From Ustulina deusta (Eukaryota > Ascomycota > Sordariomycetes > Xylariales > Xylariaceae): a stretch of DNA of 64,000 bases. The DNA lies in assembly GCA_023159155.1 (NCBI GenBank), contig JAJNNX010000005.1, positions 1,178,001 to 1,242,000 on the forward strand, given 5' to 3'. The position numbers and the translations under genes were made by a program. The notes under the pieces are model-generated. The model made no database searches. It saw nothing but the letters and a program-made list of their open reading frames with translations, and was not told the DNA's origin. Positions 32,827-44,864 of the stretch are shown piece after piece. Position 1 is the first letter of the stretch; each line of letters begins with the position of its first letter.

Positions 32827-34969
32827 TTATACCTCAGACGGCTGCTGGTTTGGATCGGGAGTTGCTTCATCTGGGAACCGAACTGTCCGACCAGGAGGAA
32901 CAGATGACTGCATGACCGGCTGAGACATGGTTCCGGTTACTGCTGGAGCCACACTAATCCCATCTTCGGCTTGAAGACCGTCTTTGGGGAACGCTGGTTG
33001 TAATTCTTGGCCTGGTTCTTGGCCTGGTTCTGGTGGGGCGATTAGAGAACCACCAATTTTGAATGCCCGTCCTACAGACACAATTCGTGGCTCTGAAGTA
33101 TTTCCACTCGTACGGCTCGTCGAGCGACCCCTTGGCGATCGTACATCATTTATTACTAAAATATTCGGCGTTACTAACCGTCATTTGGTGTGGCATTCCA
33201 GTGCTTGCGGAATATAGGATCCGTAAGATATGATTATAACCTAGGGAGGGGGTTTGACACTTGAATATGATCAGAGCAATAAACTACTTACTGTTACTCA
33301 TCTGGAATGGAGGACGCTCGATGCTCCCAGCCGTACTAAGACTTCTCGAAATGGTTCGAGGTAGATAGAAGCCGACTTTCCCCAAGGGAATGCTCAATCC
33401 ATGAACAACCTTGTAACAGTGAGCTCCGGTAGCTTGTGGAGGAATATGCGACAACTTACAACACTGACGATAACCATGAACCAGACGATTACCTTGACAG
33501 CCTCTGTCAAATGCTCCACGTCATGTCGTGGTTCATCTCCACCCCCGGGATTCAATTTCCTGATAAACTCAACGGTGACGTAGAGGTAGAAAATAGCAGA
33601 GCAGCCAATAGGACCGAAGAATCCCATGAAAGTAGCCTGTCTAATTCCCTCAATTTGTGGGATCTTTTTATATAGACCCAAAATGAATGGTGGCCGTCTA
33701 AGTATCAGGATCAGGAGGCCAAGCGGTATGAGACGATTAATTGGGATGACGTCATTTTTTATGAAGCTCTGCCAGGGACAGACAGCTCCGTACCACATGA
33801 AGATGACTACGTTGAGAAGCATATCGATAGTTGGCTGAAGTGAACTAGGTAAAGTCAAAGGTTAATGTTAGCAAGATAGTGGAGGTTAGATCGGTTTGGT
33901 GATGACTAGGGTCAAAGCGTACTACAACAGTTAGCATGTAATATAAACGACATCTAGGGACTGCACACTATACAGACCTCATCAAGGGTTGCTAGCCGAA
34001 ACCAATCATCCCATGTGAAAACATTTCCTGCAACAAAACACGCAAGGATGTCATCACTACCAATCAGCCCACAGGTGCCTGTTATGAATAAAGCCAAGGA
34101 CAAGGCAAACACTAGAAAACTCTCTCTGTCAACAAACTTGTGTTCCTCACAGTAATGGAGCAACCGCATAGCGACCCATCCAACTGCTGCGCCATAAAGG
34201 GTACTAAGGATGATTGTATACCCCCACGTTTCTCCAAACCAAAGACCGATCGCGAGACCACCCCCGCCGGACTCGGAGGCACCGCCATCGCCAATGTACT
34301 TAATGAGGTAGAGAGCGAGGAAAAGGAACGGGTACCCAAGGCCGTCGTTGGCCCCGGATTCCGCAATGATGATTTTCTGGAGAGCTTTGGGGATATTGTG
34401 GTCCGCGAACTTTCCCTTAACAATGACATTAGATAGAACTGGATCGGTGGGCGTCACGCAAGCTCCTATCGCCAGTGCATGGAGGAAAGGGAGCCGCGGG
34501 GTGAGTGCCCATATCAGTAGGGCTGTCGACAACCACATAGCAGTCATTATGGGCCCGAGGAGCAGAGAGAGGGGTTTCCATTCTTTCTTCAAATAACGGT
34601 TCGGTAGCTGAACACCGGCGAGAACAAGCTGGACGCCAAGGACCAACCGGGTGAAGAATAGAGTCACATCTTCCAAGTTCCCTGCAGATCCAGCATACTC
34701 TATAGGCCGCACCCAGTTGAGGGCCTGTGGTCCAAAAGTAATCCCCGCCAAGAGAGAAATGACTGAGGAGAAAGGTACGGTTGTTAGCAAAAGCAGGTAT
34801 GGTCATCATGACACAAGATAAGGGTTGGAAAGTGACAATGCTGGGACCTACGAGCTTCTGAAAGGTAGTAGTTTTCTTTGAGCAGATACGATACCAAGCC
34901 GAACAGTGAGATCCATCCCCCTAGGATGCTGACGACAATGTTGAAATTGGATAGATCCAAGGTCGGCAT
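32827..34969 (-). CDS. nha1: Plasma-membrane Na+/H+ antiporter, fungal Nha1/Sod2 type
   Basis: Exports Na+ (and K+) in exchange for H+ across the plasma membrane; salt tolerance and pH homeostasis. Five exons on the minus strand: 34852-34969, 33978-34762, 33460-33834, 33292-33409, 32827-33155. Introns 34763-34851, 33835-33977, 33410-33459 and 33156-33291. 574 residues, with about 12 hydrophobic segments. Family motifs: VSYLLKE near the start, FTRLVLGVQLVLAGVQLP, TPTDPVLSN (core ion-binding region), IIIAESGANDGLGYPF (the ND pair), DRESFLVFALSLALF, SIPLGKVG near the end of the membrane part. The intron at 33835-33977 is uncertain: homologues read SLQPTIDMLLN here, while the simple in-phase choice starts at PTIDMLL; another donor at 33966 with acceptor at 33845 keeps SLQ but adds VCIV. 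The hydrophilic tail is short compared with yeast Nha1. Confidence 0.9.
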
Positions 34970-37814
34970 CGTGAATGGACTGGGATCGTACTGAGGTCTC
35001 TACCAATGGCAACTGCAATTTGTCAAGTAACTCCCGAATCGCCTGCTGATGTAGAACAGTGACAGGCCGGTGAGTGTGAAGTTGATGTTATTGAATCATT
35101 TGAGCGCGTTGACGACGACAATGCAGGAACTGAATTAAGGCCTGCCACCTTGACAAAACGCGGAGTCTAAGATGAATGTTGTGCCGCGCGGGGGGCTCTG
35201 TCCTCGAGGGTATCGATGCAGTGTATCGATGCAATTACGAGATGAAAACCGTTGGTTGTGACTACGTTACGCGTGCCTCGTGATCAAAAGAAAGAGCAAT
35301 GGCGAAGGAGCGCACGATGTGTTGGCGCAAGAATGAAGTTGCTGCAACGTTATGATAAGACGAGAATGCCGCGCCAGGTCTTGCGGGTGATGGTTCGAGA
35401 TGACTGGTTCAAGCTTGACGGCGAGTGTGCGGGACGTTCTCAACTAACAATGCGAAGCTAAATCGATACTATGCCGATCTCAACCTAATGGATCCAAGCG
35501 GTCCAACCACTTAGAGTTGCGTGTTTGCGTATTGAGGTAGGTAGTATACTAGGTAGTACTGTGACGGGTGAAGGATGTCGCAAATGGGAGGTTGTGTTGC
35601 AATATGACTTATACTTATACTTGTAAATAGTCCAAGGGCTTGGACAATCCTTAAGGCTCGGCGCAGCACGTGTAGGTGGTTTTAGATAGACCATGTGGGG
35701 ATTTGAGTATCGATATCATAACTCTCGGTGACTACTGGTATCTGCATAGAAGCTACCTACTGTGGAAGGCACGCTTCGCCGCTTACAGTTACTTCTACAC
35801 TATCCAGAAGATACTTAACTGTTTGGTTTCACTGCAGGAAACGCCGGCCCGAACTTCAAGCGGAGCATCTGCATGCAGTGCAAATGGTGAAACCTACACT
35901 ACATCCACACTTAGTATCTACAGTACCTAACGTTGGGGTATACTTTACCCAAGTAGACTACCTACATGGTACTGGAGTGAGTGCACTTACAAACTACATA
36001 TGTAGGTAGATAGATACCTAAGTGACGGACTGGAGCAACAGGAGAGGTGTTCGGGTTCCACAATCACTCCCACCTTGGAAGCCTCACCGTCCCGAGCCAA
36101 GCGCAGGTGGTACCTACAGCACTGCACCGAACCCGGTGCATGGCGTTGTTTGCCACTTTTAGCGCAGCCAATAGCATGGAAGGGTAGTATACACTCGAAT
36201 CCGAAGCAGATGCGGTACTGTGGGGTTGGAAATGGAACTCATAGGCCCATTAAAGTAAAGCACCCATGTCCTTCGGGACCCATACAAAAAGACAATTCAC
36301 TATGGCACAGTACGGCTTGGTTGGCCTACAATTAGGTAATCTAGATTACATCAGCTTTACTATAGATAGGGCGACCGTACAGCAATAACACTCAACGACT
36401 ATACATATATATATATGAAGTGTAGGTATGATGGTCTGTCTCTACATATAAGCTAACTTATGTACTTCACACTGTTACCTCTTCCGCCAGGCCACATACA
36501 TGTGCCACCTCTCCTCTCCAAACTCAGCTACGCACGTCCTAGATTGTACTTCGAATTAATCCTACACTTTCGAAACTAAGTGAGAAAACAATACATTTAG
36601 TATAACCAGGTATATATTTTTTTCCGCGATTGCACTATACAGGTGCAGTGGTCACGCAGTAGGTATAGATGTGCCTAGAAAAAAGTCGAAAAGTGCGGGT
36701 CTAAGCCACAGATCTGAACAAGTGTGGCAGTGCCTACATCTGCTCTCTATGAGATGTCAGGTAACTGACCATGACGTAGGAGTTACCTGCCGAGGTAGGG
36801 AGGATGTAGGTATTGCCTGGTGCCTTTTATCCCAATAAATTCTAGTAAATAAATTCTAGTAGGGTACACAGGCCACCCTTGCCCTAACAACCTATCCACA
36901 ATAACAAGATGGCCAGATGCCAAGATGCTAACAAGTCCTATGAAATAACGAAGACTCGATAGGAGTTGACTCCTTCGCTCACTTGCGCATACACCATCTC
37001 GCAATACTTCCGAAGTATGTCGTTATTGTCCAATTTCCAACAGCGGTCAAATTCGCCAGTAAAAGACATATATCCTGTTCGTGAAAAGTTGCGCCAAGTG
37101 GCATGGGGTCAAGGATGATGATCGAGTCGCCTTCATCGCAAGCAAACTATCCGGACCAGTATGCGTAGTGTCCCGTAACCACTACCAGGGGGGACCGATA
37201 CGCGCCGAACTGTTCCAGGGTCTAAAGGACAAACTGATACACCCTGTCGGCGCCGTAAGAGGAAGGATTAGAGGTCGCTCGGGCGCTTATGCTAAGCGGC
37301 AACCTACATGCCCAGTAGTGAGAGAGGGACTACCACACAGTCAACCTTTCTGTCGTCACGAGCCCGTATCTCCGGATAACCGAGGTCGGATTCTAGTACG
37401 TCGACACTCACGGCCTCATATGGTGGCGACACAGCCCAAGGCAGGGCCCGCGTCCATGTCCAGGAATGATGATCCTACCCGCGGAATCGAACTGGGCGCG
37501 ATGGCAACAGCCATGACGGGTTCAAGCCGAACTGACCCGCGACCCGGTGCGAGTGGATCCGGCTCCGAGTCGACGACTAGGTTGAGGAGCGACGTATGCA
37601 CACGATGATTCCAGCTACGCTCGTGCTGCTGCTGCGTGCAGCAAAGGCTCGTCTAGTAGTGGATGCAGCGGATTGTCGAGGGCATCGCTTCCGCCTTTCT
37701 AGTGCTCACGGGTCTGGCACGTCAAGCGCTGGCCCAGAGTCAAGCATCCGGCCAACTACGCGAGAGCGTACCTCAATCGGCACAGTAGAACCTACGTTAT
37801 CGCTAGTACTTTCA
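34970..37814. other. Gene-poor spacer
   Basis: No supportable gene. 35520-36700 is rich in TACCTA/TAGGTA motifs and AT stretches. A plus-strand frame at about 37081-37608 lacks an ATG at its beginning; its first 60 codons faintly recall a retrotransposon gag segment (RVAFIASKLSGP), too weak to annotate. Confidence 0.5.
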
Positions 37815-38291
37815 TTAGTTCTGCACAAGTCGAGTACGTCGGTAGGCGGGACGGGCCCGCGGCCCGAGTCCCCATCCCAAGCTGCTGAAGTACACTGGCT
37901 TTTGGAGTCTTAGTAGTGTCGTTCTAACTTTCATCGGACTCGTTAACCTTTGGTGCTTCCAAGGAGACCATCCTCTAGAAGGTGACAATTCTCTAGAAAA
38001 CGGAGTGCAGGGGGCCAGGTTGGAGAGGAGCGGACTAGATAGATCATTATCGCCCAAGGGATTTCCGGCTCTCGTCCGACCTCTCATGTTTCCTTCCAGG
38101 TGGTTGTTGCTGTTCGTTAACAAAGGGGCCATTAGGGCTTTGTACGGGTGAGTAAAGTCATAATCAGGAGTGTTGCGGCTGTCGTCGACATCGTCAGACT
38201 CTGGCTCTAAGGAGTCAACCCATTCACGGATTGACAGAGGAGATATGATGAAAAGGCAACAGATCTCGGCACACAGGACAAGTTGGCTCAT
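37815..38291 (-). CDS. Hypothetical protein, 158 residues
   Basis: ATG at 38291 and an uninterrupted frame. The first 20 residues are hydrophobic (LVLCAEICCLFIISPLS), resembling a signal peptide or anchor; an acidic segment (EPESDDVDD) and a Ser/Pro/Asn-rich part follow. No family recognised. A possible donor inside codons near 37955 suggests the true 3' end might differ. Could be a small secreted protein or a chance frame. Confidence 0.3.
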   Translation of the reverse strand: MSQLVLCAEICCLFIISPLSIREWVDSLEPESDDVDDSRNTPDYDFTHPYKALMAPLLTNSNNHLEGNMRGRTRAGNPLGDNDLSSPLLSNLAPCTPFSRELSPSRGWSPWKHQRLTSPMKVRTTLLRLQKPVYFSSLGWGLGPRARPAYRRTRLVQN

Positions 38292-38891
38292 GCTTTGCTT
38301 AGGTTTGTAGGAGTCCGATATGCAACGCTAAAGCGCGATACTGTATTATTGTACTCTGATGGGAACAGCGTAGCTTAGTCAACCGTTTCGAAAAGGGGCG
38401 TGCTGAGAGAGTGGCTGTTTATATGATAGCCCAGAAAACCCCTCGCTGAAGGGATCACCACCAAATTTATATATTTATATTCGCCTAACCCATCACTTCA
38501 CTGTGGCGAATCCTCGTCGTACTACGGTGCTGTTCAACTATTGATCACGGTCCCACGTCGTTGCCGAGAGATGTTCAAGTCATCAAAACAACTACTTGGG
38601 AATAATATATCATTCTGTATAGACAACTTGAAGATTCCAATCGTTTTTGTCGACCAACTGGGACTACACGATGTTCGCATCGCGTATCTAAATACATAAG
38701 CGTGGGTGGGATGGTTACGTGATCATGAGTGATTTAATCAATCAGCTATGTACTTGGGTATCGCAAGACTGCAGCGAAAAAACATCATCTTGATGAGCTT
38801 AGTCGTTCCTCAATTCACCAGCGGCGCTAAACACGCCGGGTTTGCATAGTATTCTTTGAATTGTTTGCAACGGCGTCCTTAATTTGGCACA
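38292..38891. other. Intergenic, downstream of ribonuclease H1
   Basis: AT-rich, 600 bases, no supportable gene; includes the 3' untranslated region of the minus-strand gene ending at 38892. Confidence 0.6.
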
Positions 38892-40000
38892 TCACTTCTT
38901 CTTAGCACCCGCCACAGCAAGTCTGTCAGCGGCGATATTTCCAACGTTGGATGAATGGCCTTTGACCCATTGAAACAATGTCTTGAAGCCCGCCTTGTCT
39001 CGCCTGTCAATCAAGACGCGTATTTGTTTGACGAGATCCTGATTCAACACATCATCACCATTGGATTTTTTCCAGTCATTCTTCGCCCAAGACCTGTACC
39101 AATTTGTCGCGCAGTCAATAGTATATTTGCTATCAGTCAAAATTCTGATCTTCGCGTCGTTTATTGACAGCTCTAGCGCGCGGACCACGGCGGTAAGTTC
39201 AGCCCGTTGGTTTGTCTGTGTTTCGCCGCGGAGACGTTCCGAGACGTTCCTTACGGACATATGAGTATAGAGACACACGAATCAGGGGTTGACATATGCT
39301 TACCGTCCGTCGCCCTGGCCAAAGAAGACGCCAACGCCTGCTGTTGCCCCGGCGCGACCATTGGCAAGGCTGCTGCCATCCGTGAAGATTCGCAGCACGT
39401 CCGGCTCGTCTTCAAGAACATCGCCGTCAAGCTCGCTCGATGTTTTGGTCTTCTTAGTTTTCTTGCTCGGTGGTTCGACACCCTCGCTCAGTAGCCATGC
39501 TTGCGCCTCTTCGTTGCCGTGGGTACGGATGAACTCGACGGCCTCGTCACGGGTCATGAACTTCTTGTACTTAGGGGCCTTCCAGCCCTTAATCGCAAGG
39601 GATGCTTCATCCCAGTCTGTATAGACCCCGGGTTCTCTGCCGACGGCTACGGCGTAAAATTTATCCCCGCCATCAGCGGATGCAGACGTTTTCCTCCCAG
39701 CCACGAAGGCCTCGGCATCGTCCCGACTCGTGAAGCTTTTGTCTAAAGTCATGTTTAGTCTCGGAGGAGCTCCGATCGTAGGCTTCCAAACGTACATGAT
39801 GCGCCCCGAAACCCAGCTGTCTGCTCCTGGCATTCGGCCCAGGTAAGATAGACACCGGGTTTATTCCCAGCGCGCACAGCGTAGTATTTCTGAAGGTTGG
39901 CATCTATCTTTCGTTTCTTAGTTGTTTTGGCGGTCGTGGGAGGGGCGGGCTTTGCGCTCGGCTGGGAAGCCCGCTCTTTCTTGGTGGTAATGGTAGGCAT
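38892..40000 (-). CDS. rnh1: Ribonuclease H1 with two hybrid-binding domains
   Basis: Cleaves the RNA strand of RNA-DNA hybrids (R-loops, Okazaki primers) in nucleus and/or mitochondria. Three exons on the minus strand: 39796-40000, 39304-39742, 38892-39249; introns 39743-39795 (ACTAAAC branch site) and 39250-39303. 333 residues. Domain order: a Lys-rich N-terminus, a first hybrid-binding (viroplasmin-like) domain (YYAVRAGNKPGVYLTW.. SFTSRDDAEAF), a second copy (FYAVAVGREPGVYTDW.. FMTRDEAVEFI), then the RNase H fold with the catalytic residues in IFTDGSS (Asp), RAELTAV (Glu), ILTDSKY (Asp), WVKGHSSNVGN (His loop) and NIAADRLA (Asp). Both introns restore these motifs exactly. The ATG at 40000 is the first in frame; an upstream TTG at 40012 is not a likely start. 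Confidence 0.95.
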
Positions 40001-41650
40001 CGTGGTCGTCAAATATGCGATTTATAACATTTGATATCAGCTCACTGGTCCATATCAGCCTGCGGCTCCCCCTCAGGGCGAGCGCTGCTACTTGTTCGAA
40101 ACACGGGGCTTTGTTGGGAACGGACGTGTACCAATGAACAGAGGTGCTGAGGTTGTGCGGGATAATGGGCCAGAACATTCAAAGAAAGGTCATTTTGGAA
40201 CATCCAACAGGGGACGAACTAAGGAAGCAGATCAAAGGCAGGTTCCGGTCGCGTCCATTTCCCAGGTGCTTTCTTTTCGCCTACCGATGTCAATGCGATA
40301 AAGAAGAAGTCCAACAGGGAACAGGGGAGCTTGCGTCAGGGCCTCCACGTCCCTGCTCCGATAAGATAAGACCGCTTCAGCCATTCTAGGGTGGGGTAAA
40401 TGGCTTTGGGTACGAGAGGGAGGGACCGGGCACCTCCCATTACCCCATACGCATAGATAGGTAAGTTTTACCGTCTTGAATCGGATTGGGAGCTTCACCC
40501 GAGCAGTGCCGCTTTTAGCCCGAGCTTGGCCGGCGCCTCACCTGAGCGAGACCTACCTTTGCGTAAAGTGACCTCATGATTCTCAATTCACGTATTACCG
40601 TAAATATAGCGTAAAAAACAAAGGCAACCGTTTTGAATGAAACGGGCTGCCTCCCTACCTGTCAATCGTAATTACTTCATCATTCTATGTCCAAGATCCT
40701 TTCGATTGAGACGTGACTGTATTGAAAATTATACTGAACTGAGATCGCACTTGCTCTTGTCCTCGTTTGTTCAAGGTTTGCTGATGAAGCGACTTCCCAG
40801 GAAGCCGTCCCATCAGCAAAGTAGCTTGAGGCCAAAACGTAGATTCCCTTGGTGATCCAAGCCACCATTCCGCAAACGCTAGAACATTAATATGATATAT
40901 CTTCGCTACGACTTCTGTCGCTAATATGTTGCAACTATGAGAACTCCGGCTCTACCTCGAAGCCTGCCATCTGTTAAGCCTTGCTATTCAGATCATGACC
41001 GAACCCTCCTCCACCATAATAGGCGAAGCGACCAATCCGTCCGCCAGGAGTCCCCTGAAGCCTAGCGATATGAGGGCTTGAGATGGTTATCGATTGGAAT
41101 GCGCTATATATATTAACCTCTGCGATGAAATTCTACTTCTGAGGGAGCGAAAATGATGTTGGAGAGGCTGTGTCGGCTCGGTGAGGAGGGTAGGTGGCTC
41201 TTGTCGTCCTCCCTCATCATTTGAGGCTGTCTGAGCCTGCGGCTGGTGGAAATGGGGTAGATTCCGAGAACATGGAGGATTGGGGATACAAACGGGCTAA
41301 AGCTAATATATTCGGTCACTTAGCAAGACAAGACCTGCCGAATGTCACTGTGCGAGAGCTGGGATATGGAAAGCTGGGTTAAATAATGGATTGAGGGGAG
41401 AGTAAGGAATGAAAGTGAGCACAGGCAGACGATAGGTGAAGCGGCCATTTCATTTTATGAAATAGCGTTGGGACCAAGATCGTAAGCCAGGCACGCACCA
41501 GGGATTATTGGAATTGGCCCAGAATAGACTGATGTCCTGGAAAAGGTTTCTAACAGCCAGCCAGCGTTTCAACGAATAAAAGACCAATGCTATCCTAGAT
41601 AATTCATAGACTGTCTATAGATAATGATTACTTTTGTCGAAATTGGCTAA
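40001..41650. other. Intergenic, nothing recognised
   Basis: 1.65 kb with short overlapping frames only; the left end is the rnh1 promoter side. Confidence 0.5.
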
Positions 41651-42385
41651 ATGGATATTGTTGTGATCGTTGAGTTCTTCGAACCAAGCAACATAATCAG
41701 GACATGTCGCGCGACTGAGAGAAATACTGGATCTTTATTCAATGGTCTTCCATTAAGTCGTCCCCCACGAGAGTACGAAGACCACCCGATGTGGTGTGTC
41801 CTCTTTGGCCGAGCTGCTGTGGATGTCATGCCCACGTCTGCCGCCAGCATGCAATTCTCGGCCAAGAGGCAACACAAAGGTTACAACGTTCACTTCGGTA
41901 TGAATAAGACCTCGGCCGGGGGCGCAGACCTGCTAGCCCAAGCATCCCGTTTTGGCATGGACTATGAAACGATCCCGGGTCGTTTGCTTCGGGGAACAGA
42001 CCATTTCATCGATAATTTCATGCATTGGTACAATCGCATGAACAACGCATTGGAATTTCGGCCTCGAGAGACGCCCTGGGATTGGAGCAACTCTACATGT
42101 GTCCTGTCTAGATCTCCCAAAGGTTGGACGCTGAAGAGGAAAGGCAATACTATCCCCGGCGCGAACAGAAGAACAGCTACTACTATTGCGGAGCTTATGG
42201 CCATGGCCAGCTCTTGTCGATGGCTTCATCGAATGTATAATCAGCTTCTCTATGAGTGCAACGCCAAGCGTCATGGCTCTCCAGAGCTATATTCAATCTG
42301 TCAATACGAAGAACAGAAGTTCTCTGTCGGCGCGTTAAATATTGCAATGAATGCCCAGGCGACATTCGAGGGTACCAGCATTTAG
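41651..42385 (+). pseudogene. Fragment resembling DUF3638/DUF3645-type large fungal protein
   Basis: Open frame of 244 codons with ATG at 41651, probably only a piece of a much larger gene. Residues about 100-155 (IPGRLL, DHFIDNFMHWYNR, LEFRPRETPW) match the pattern I recall from the giant fungal DUF3638/DUF3645 proteins (about 3000 residues, unknown function, ATPase-like C-terminus). The neighbouring parts of such a protein are absent on both sides, and the frame ends in unrelated sequence directly before a decayed NLR fragment. I therefore call it a relic. The family assignment is from memory of motif style and is tentative. Confidence 0.4.
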
Positions 42386-42429
42386 TGGCGAGATCAGGAC
42401 ACAGTTCCAACATTCTCCTTGAAGAGTGT

Positions 42430-43030
42430 ATTAAGATGCAGACGGCGAGTTTGATGATGATATCGCCCTGTTATCCTTTGTAACAGCCGCTGTTGATGAC
42501 CATATATATCAAATACATGCTCTCGTACAGTTTGTACAAGAGCTTGGCTATCTTTGCGTTGCGATGAGGAAGTATGGAGACAAAGGTTTCTTAGTTTGAT
42601 GGCTAAGGCGTTCCCTATGGGGGAGTTTAAAAACCGGGCGAAATGTCAACAGCTACTACCACACCTCGAAACTTGATATGATCAGGAGCCGCCTAGCGAA
42701 GAAGCAGCAAAAGAATGGGCTCGGTTACTGACAAATGTGGCGTGGTATATGTGGCACGAAGGCAATTACAACGCAGTACAGGATGCAGCTGTAAAGGCAT
42801 TGAACATAAAAGAGAGGATCTGAAAATTCGATGATATGTCAACACTGACAACGATAGCGGTCTTGGCATCGGTACTCCGCGGCCAGGGGAAGTACAACAA
42901 GGCAGAAGAGATGAACCGACGGGCACTTAAGGGATATGAGAAGGTTTTGGGCAAACAGCACCCCGATACGCGAACAAGCGTGAGCAATCTCGCTCTGGTC
43001 CTACGAGAGCAGGGGAAGTATAAAGAAAAT
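42430..43030 (+). pseudogene. Decayed C-terminal part of a STAND/NLR-like protein (TPR repeats)
   Basis: No long frame, but pieces in order match the fungal NB-ARC/TPR (NLR-like, signal transducing ATPase) proteins: VYQIHALVQFV-like segment (YQIHALVQFVQE near 42505-42540), then MAKAFPMGEF with CQQLLPH (42600-42670), then EWARLLTNVAWYMWHEGNYN (42710-42770), then a TPR unit GKYNKAEEMNRRALKGYEKV with QHPDTRTSVSNLALV (42895-43010). Between pieces there are stop codons (near 42597, 42679 and 42823) and frame changes. Such proteins act in heterokaryon incompatibility and innate-type immunity. Upstream NB-ARC parts are missing, so this is a relic of the 3' end. Confidence 0.7.
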
Positions 43031-44084
43031 ACACTAGAGAGAGCTGTGTATTTTGGACCACGATATGTTTGGTTGTTCCGTGAACAGAGCCAGATATACA
43101 CATAGTAGGTTGGGCGATACAGGTTAATGCATTGACTGCTGCACTAGATAGAGCGAAGCCAGTCCAGCAATGGTCTGACTCCTGTCGACCACGCAACTAG
43201 GTGATGCGCGTTCCTGGTCCTTGAGAAATCGTAAGATGGAGACACGAAGGAACGTGTTGCCCCCCGCACTCCCTAGCATATTTTTAGCATACGGATCGCT
43301 CATCACACCAGCCTAGAGATGAACCAAGAGACAAACATGTCGCTTTTGGGTGAAGTCTCCCGGGATGGTGAACTCGGCAAGTTGAAAGCCTACACACCTA
43401 ACTCGGCTTAGCATGGCTTTGCCCAAGGATTGACGATGCTGTGCCAGTATTAGCTACCGACAGCGCCCCACCTTGGCGACACCCCTTACCGCACTGAAAT
43501 GACAGCCCCTGGGTCGATTGAAAGGTGTGTGCAGACTGTTGGGAGCTCGCGAAGGGCGTGTGTGGATAGCGGTAAGATGCTGTAGATACCAATCTTGAAT
43601 AGGAACATGGGGAGGGAGACTGAGGATTTGAGGGAGGAGTTGAAGGTGTTGGTGAGACGAGGGTCCCGGTGGTTCGGAACCGACCAGCACTATTGTCTTA
43701 GACTCCACAGGTGAGCCTGACTCTGGTGTCTTGGCTGTAACCTGCCTGGGCTGCAGTTAACCAACCAACCAACCAACCAACTAATAACTAAGCAAGCTAA
43801 CCTTTGTTGTATATAAGCTGTAAAGTATACGAAGTAGCCCGATTAAATAAATAGGTCCATATAATTGGCTAGGTCTGTAGTAAGGCTAGTAGGGGTAGTG
43901 GTGTAGCCGGTAGGTGGGTGTATATTAGGTATGTATAAAACTGGTGAGGAAACGTGGGTTAACTAGGATAGGCTGGATTTTTCTAAGTTAGCAGGACAAC
44001 TCTCCCCTTAACTAGCACATCTAAGTTTTGGAAGCGTGTGCGTACCTCCTCCATACCTTCAATGTTTTTTAGTCGAACATCAAT
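43031..44084. other. Intergenic with (AACC)n microsatellite
   Basis: No supportable gene. (AACC) repeat at 43759-43781, then AT-rich DNA leading into the APH-fold gene. Confidence 0.55.
43759..43781. repeat. Microsatellite (AACC)n, about 5.75 copies
   Basis: Direct reading of an uninterrupted tetranucleotide run. Confidence 0.9.
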
Positions 44085-44864
44085 ATGCCGAGGACAATAT
44101 CGCAAAAGGATCTTGCTAACGCCCAACGGTTTGGTGAATTTACTCCAGTCTACAAGGTTGATCCGAGGACTATCGTGAAGTCTAGCAAGGACATTCGCCT
44201 TTCAGAAGCTGAAACCATGAGATTCGTTCGCAATAACACCAGCATCCCAGTACCCGAAGTCTATAATGCCTACAAAGATGAGGAATCTGGTCATACTCGC
44301 ATCATAATGGAGTTCATCGAAGGCGTCGAGCTAGAGGAAGCGTGGGATACATATTCGGCCATGGAGAAGGAGTCGGTCATCGCACAATTGCGGGGTTACA
44401 TGGAAGAGCTCCGTCAATTCGAGGGAACCTTCATCGGGTCCATTGACGCCTCGTGGTGCGATGATCACTTTTTTGATGATCAGCGTGGAGGCTATGGGCC
44501 GTTCCGAGACGAAGATGATTTCAATGCTGGCATTGTCAAGGCCCTGAAGCAAGGCAAAACACAAGCCCGCGTCGATGTCGAGGTGGCCTGCGACATCTTT
44601 CTCGAGACCATGAAAGGACACGAGATCGTCTTCACACACAACGACTTTGCCCCTAGAAACATACTCGTACAGGAATCCAAGGTTGTAGCCATCCTCGACT
44701 GGGAGCTTGCGGGCTATTATCCCGACTATTGGGAATACTGCAAGGCGATGAGAAGACCAGACTGGCAAAGCGGCTGGATTAAAGAAAGGGCATTGGATAA
44801 TATATTGCAACCGTGGTTGAAAGAATTGTCGGTCATGTGGAATACAACTGAGATCATCTGGTGA
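44085..44864 (+). CDS. APH-fold phosphotransferase / kinase-like protein
   Basis: Member of the aminoglycoside-phosphotransferase-like fold (protein-kinase-like) common in filamentous fungi, usually with unknown small-molecule substrate. Single exon, ATG at 44085, 259 residues. Motifs: a kinase N-lobe with IVKSSKDIRLSEAETMRFV (Lys and Glu of the nucleotide site), a hinge IIMEFIEG, catalytic loop HNDFAPRNILV (Asp as base, Asn for Mg2+), and ILDWELAG (metal-binding Asp of the DFG-equivalent). All catalytic residues are present, so it is probably active. It is slightly shorter than typical members at the N-terminus, and a missed upstream exon is possible. It stands alone between relics and gives no hint of pathway. 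Confidence 0.88.
   Translation: MPRTISQKDLANAQRFGEFTPVYKVDPRTIVKSSKDIRLSEAETMRFVRNNTSIPVPEVYNAYKDEESGHTRIIMEFIEGVELEEAWDTYSAMEKESVIAQLRGYMEELRQFEGTFIGSIDASWCDDHFFDDQRGGYGPFRDEDDFNAGIVKALKQGKTQARVDVEVACDIFLETMKGHEIVFTHNDFAPRNILVQESKVVAILDWELAGYYPDYWEYCKAMRRPDWQSGWIKERALDNILQPWLKELSVMWNTTEIIW

Noticed and set aside
37470..37560. tRNA-like T-loop (TTCGATTC) on the minus strand
   Set aside because: The flanking bases do not form a T-stem or acceptor stem.
37081..37608. 175-codon plus-strand frame with a faint retrotransposon gag flavour
   Set aside because: It begins with GTG, not ATG, the resemblance rests on about a dozen residues, and no protease, polymerase or repeats flank it.
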